Shown piece after piece: positions 61,328-64,000 of a stretch of DNA of 64,000 nt. This DNA is from Granulicella sp. S190 (GTDB lineage: Bacteria > Acidobacteriota > Terriglobia > Terriglobales > Acidobacteriaceae). Both the position numbers and the translations under genes were made by a program. The notes below the pieces were generated by a model that saw nothing but the letters and a program-made list of their open reading frames with translations, did not search any database and was not told where the DNA came from. The stretch lies in contig NZ_LMUD01000040.1 of NCBI RefSeq assembly GCF_009766095.1, positions 19,157 through 83,156 of the forward strand, read 5' to 3'. The first letter of the stretch is position 1; each line of letters begins with the position of its first letter.

Positions 61328-63604
61328 GTGAACTGTACTACGCACACTGTCTTATTACTGCTGGGGAGCTTCGCCAGCAGCTGCCCGTACCAACTACTTG
61401 CATCGAATAACTCGTCTAACCAGCCTTCTAACTCCGGTTGTCCTGAAGTGGTTGGAGTGAAAGCCGGCACGAACTCCATAACTACCGACGCAGGCTGTCG
61501 CACTCGAGAAGTTGCAAAGTCGGAGGCCTCAGCAGCTGCTGAACCGGGGAGCGATCATAGGGTTGCGACGGAGTTACCGGGCAAGGTCTCTCCCTCCACG
61601 GATTTGAAGACTCCGGGTGTTATCGGCGTATTGAGAACTACGATCAAGGTAGAAGGTAGACCAACCACTACCGATACGACGGAGGGATTTGAGCGAAAGG
61701 TCAGCGAGAAAGAGATCGAGGAGTCTGCGGGTACGTTTGGCGATCCGTCGCGGTTTCTGCAGCTGCTGCCCGGTGTGGTCTCTGACAACGATCAGTACAA
61801 CGACTTTATCGTTCGCGGAGGAAACCCGGATGAGACGCTCTTCCTGGTAGACAATATCGAGGTCCCTTCGATCAACCAGCTTGCGCTCTCCGATACGACC
61901 GGCGGCTTTGTGTCGATGATCGATAACGCCGCGGTCCAGAAGTTGACCCTGCACACGGATGCCTACGACAGCAAATACGATCAGCGGCTATCTTCCATTG
62001 TGGAGTTCTCTACCATACCGGAGGGCAAGACCGTTGCGCACTCGGAGTCGGAGCTGGGCATCGCTGGAGTCGGAGGGTCGAGGACCGTGCCTTGGGGAGA
62101 CGGATCTCTGTTTGTCTCCGCTCGTCGGAGCATCCTGAATTTGTTGACCAACGACATCGGGCTTAACGGTGTGCCCATCTATTCGAATGCGTTGATCAGA
62201 GCTGATAAGCGCGTGGACGATAGGAACAACTGGTGGGGTTTATCGCTGACGGGGATCGACTCCATTAATATTCATCCGAGTCCGACGGATCCGTTCGAGA
62301 CAAATCCATACGATATTCACTATCAGGGTTGGAGAAATACTACTGGATTGAACTGGCAGCATGTACTTTCGGCGCGATCATTTGGTGTGCTTAGTGTGAG
62401 TAACTCGCAGCAGTCACAGACGGTGCTGCAAGATGCGCAGCTGCTGAACGAAGCACCTATCTACTCCGAAGAGTCGAGCGATGGTGTCAGTACGATAAAG
62501 TATGATTGGACCTTGCAGGCGAAGCAGTGGCTGACGGTGACCTCGGGTGCTCGGGCGTCAGTCGATCGTCTGGACTATCGGGTGGATCAGCCGCTGGGGC
62601 TGCAGAATCCTTACAGCGAAGATCCGGCTCCGCTGGATGCGACGTCACTGAATCGAAGATTTACACCATTCTCCTCGGCCGTGTATGGGCAGGCGAGCGT
62701 GTTGCTGCCGCATGGGATGAAGTTGGTTGGAGGGGAACGAGTCTCACAATGGGCCATCACTGGAAGTACGATCTGGAGTCCGAAGGTTTTGTTTGTGGCG
62801 CCTATTCTGGGCAGGCTCGTCCATGTTGGCTATGCAGAGTATGCGCAGCTTCCGCCGAATCTTTATCTGGTCTCGTTTACGAACCAACAGACGTTGAAGC
62901 CGATTCGTTCGAAGCAGTATACGGCGGGGATCGATGTGGTACAGAGCTTGCATATCGCGGTCTCGGTGGAGGCTTATCGGAAGCGTTACATGGATTATCC
63001 GGTGGCTACTAACTACCCGCAGCTTTCGTTGGCAAATATTGCCGATACGTTTGGACAAGCCTTCTTACTTTTTCGTATGACGAGTGCAGGGCTGGGACTG
63101 GCGCAGGGAGCGGAGTTATCTGTTCGATATAAACCTACGTCGGGATTTACGGTGACGAGCGCGGTGACGTATGCGAGGAGCTGGTACTCCGGGTTGGATG
63201 GCGTGTTGCGGCGCGGTAACTATGACATACCATTTGTAGCGAATATCGCGGGGACACTTGCTTTGCGGAAGAGGATGGTGCTCACGTCTCGATATAGCCA
63301 AACCTCCGGGCGGCCATATACGCCGGACAATATCGCGCTGAGCGATGCACAGGATCGAGACGTCTACGATCTGAGCATGATTAATGCGGCGAGATCGGCT
63401 GCGTATCATCGACTGGACTTCAGGTTGGAGCAGAGCCATCCGTTACGACGGGGCGTGTTCACGTGGCACGTCGGACTTGAGAATGCGTTGGGGTCGAGTA
63501 ACTTCTATTCGTACCAATGGCGACCGCGAGCAGGAGATCTCGGCGTACTGGCGCAGGACCAGTTGCCGAGGTTTCCCGATGGTGGGATCAAGTTTCTGTT
63601 TTGA
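61328..63604 (+). CDS. TonB-dependent receptor (plug and barrel, no carboxypeptidase-like domain)
   Basis: 758 residues. Signal-like N-terminus (TVLLLLGSFASSC), an odd Cys-containing ~90-residue stretch, then the plug domain (RFLQLLPGVVSDNDQYNDFI, VRGGNPDETLFLVDNIEVPS, KLTLHTDAYDSKYDQRLSSI) and a barrel from ~250 ending in FPDGGIKFLF, a BAM-type end. It is shorter than the Oar-like receptors and resembles the smaller TonB-linked receptors of Acidobacteriota. Start GTG 61328 fits the signal; no strong ribosome-binding site. Ligand unknown. It lies in the probable island. Confidence 0.88.
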   Translation: MNCTTHTVLLLLGSFASSCPYQLLASNNSSNQPSNSGCPEVVGVKAGTNSITTDAGCRTREVAKSEASAAAEPGSDHRVATELPGKVSPSTDLKTPGVIGVLRTTIKVEGRPTTTDTTEGFERKVSEKEIEESAGTFGDPSRFLQLLPGVVSDNDQYNDFIVRGGNPDETLFLVDNIEVPSINQLALSDTTGGFVSMIDNAAVQKLTLHTDAYDSKYDQRLSSIVEFSTIPEGKTVAHSESELGIAGVGGSRTVPWGDGSLFVSARRSILNLLTNDIGLNGVPIYSNALIRADKRVDDRNNWWGLSLTGIDSINIHPSPTDPFETNPYDIHYQGWRNTTGLNWQHVLSARSFGVLSVSNSQQSQTVLQDAQLLNEAPIYSEESSDGVSTIKYDWTLQAKQWLTVTSGARASVDRLDYRVDQPLGLQNPYSEDPAPLDATSLNRRFTPFSSAVYGQASVLLPHGMKLVGGERVSQWAITGSTIWSPKVLFVAPILGRLVHVGYAEYAQLPPNLYLVSFTNQQTLKPIRSKQYTAGIDVVQSLHIAVSVEAYRKRYMDYPVATNYPQLSLANIADTFGQAFLLFRMTSAGLGLAQGAELSVRYKPTSGFTVTSAVTYARSWYSGLDGVLRRGNYDIPFVANIAGTLALRKRMVLTSRYSQTSGRPYTPDNIALSDAQDRDVYDLSMINAARSAAYHRLDFRLEQSHPLRRGVFTWHVGLENALGSSNFYSYQWRPRAGDLGVLAQDQLPRFPDGGIKFLF

Positions 63605-63612
63605 GTTGGAAC

Positions 63613-63731
63613 TTATTGGGCCGCGGCTACGGAGAGTAGGTCGAGAGCGCCTTTGGAGTTGAAGTCGTCTGCGACACTTAGGCCAAGGGTGATGGGATCA
63701 CTGTGTAAGGGGCTTCGGTATCGATCTGGAC
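63613..63731 (-). pseudogene. C-terminal tail of a gene interrupted by the IS3 insertion
   Basis: On the minus strand 39 in-frame codons end with ITLGLSVADDFNSKGALDLL-SVAAAQ and TAA (63613-63615). The frame stops making sense at 63732, where the IS end begins. I do not recognise the protein. The rest of the gene would lie beyond the element, to the right of the window. Confidence 0.5.
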
Positions 63732-64000
63732 TGACCTGCCCCCAAAACCCGCACGTTTGTGAATACGAATTTATCCCGTCGCCGGAGCTGTGGCAAAGTG
63801 GGAAACGCTGGAGGCGTTTTCCAAGCAGGCGTAGCCTGCGTCTTTTCCATAGCTCGCCTTCTTGATTGCCAGTGCGAACTCATTGGGTGTTCTGTAGTCG
63901 AGGCTGCTGTGGGGCCGAACTTCGTTGTACTCCTTTCTCCAGTGAGCGATCTTGGTGCGTGCGTCGAACAGGTTGCGGAACCAGTTGGTTCGTAGGCACT
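63732..64000 (-). mobile_element. IS3-family insertion sequence, right part outside the window
   Basis: Left terminus probably TGACCTGCCCCCAAAACCCG at 63732, fitting the TG start of IS3 elements. It carries the transposase gene on the minus strand. The rest of the element is cut off by the window end. Confidence 0.7.
63771..64000 (-). CDS. IS3-family transposase OrfB, C-terminal part (5'-truncated by the window edge)
   Basis: 76 codons read CLRTNWFRNLFDARTKIAHW, RKEYNEVRPHSSLDYRTPNE, FALAIKKASYGKDAGYACLE, ending at TAA 63771-63773. The YNEVRPHSSLDYRTP motif is diagnostic for the end of IS3-type integrase-core transposases. The DDE residues lie upstream, outside the window. No stop or frameshift in the visible part, so the element may be intact and recent, unlike the one at 54559. 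Confidence 0.88.
   Translation of the reverse strand, partial: CLRTNWFRNLFDARTKIAHWRKEYNEVRPHSSLDYRTPNEFALAIKKASYGKDAGYACLENASSVSHFATAPATG

Noticed and set aside
61328..61503. Carboxypeptidase-regulatory-like domain at the start of the third receptor
   Set aside because: The N-terminal ~90 residues do not show the sandwich motif seen in the two Oar-like receptors.

Overview
The window looks like the chromosome of a soil-type Acidobacteriota (Terriglobia; Granulicella/Terriglobus/Edaphobacter-like). This is inferred from family content, since no rRNA or housekeeping marker is present. The pointers are very large Oar-like TonB receptors with an N-terminal carboxypeptidase-regulatory domain, several CRTAC1 (FG-GAP plus ASPIC/UnbV) proteins, TPR proteins, a GWxTD protein, an actinobacterial-type glycogen synthase, frequent GTG/TTG starts and moderately high GC.

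Layout. 1-1275: 3' part of an APC amino-acid permease. 6347-1368 (minus): periplasmic adaptor, LolD/MacB-like ATPase and an unrecognised exported 875-aa protein. 6635-11574 (plus): GWxTD protein, outer-membrane protein with a carboxypeptidase-like domain, glycogen synthase. 13212-11728 and 17214-13687 (minus): GH39 glycosidase and an Oar-like receptor. 17701-20148 (plus): DHA2-type MFS exporter and an ECF sigma factor coupled to a small membrane protein. 20319-26154: LacI regulator, GH2 beta-galactosidase-like enzyme and GH36 alpha-galactosidase, with a near-perfect 26-bp palindrome upstream of the GH36-GH2 operon; this reads as a galactoside or hemicellulose utilisation locus.

26430-43801 is the most unusual chromosomal part. 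It holds two paralogous TPR proteins, three CRTAC1 proteins (one fused to a thioredoxin-like domain lacking its first active-site cysteine and to a TPR array), an Oar-like receptor, a Tat-exported alkaline-phosphatase-like protein and a translationally coupled protein without a signal peptide. The fusion and the paralogy suggest one envelope system of unknown role.

44276-47408: a broken homocysteine S-methyltransferase gene, then a D-2-hydroxyacid dehydrogenase/thioesterase pair divergent from a LysR regulator. At 47423-47477 lies a 3' fragment of a tRNA-Lys(CTT) gene without its D-arm. This is what an island integrating into a tRNA leaves behind, so the DNA to its right is probably an eroded genomic island. 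The candidate island carries a DUF6527-like protein, two arsenate reductases with a Cys-rich exported protein and a small envelope protein, a truncated and frameshifted CusA-like pump, a HipA-like kinase with an overlapping partner, IS3 and IS5 remnants, a 1370-aa NHL/Ig-repeat surface protein, a small beta-barrel protein and a TonB receptor. At the right edge an IS3-family element has inserted into another gene, leaving a 39-codon tail. The far end of the island is not visible.
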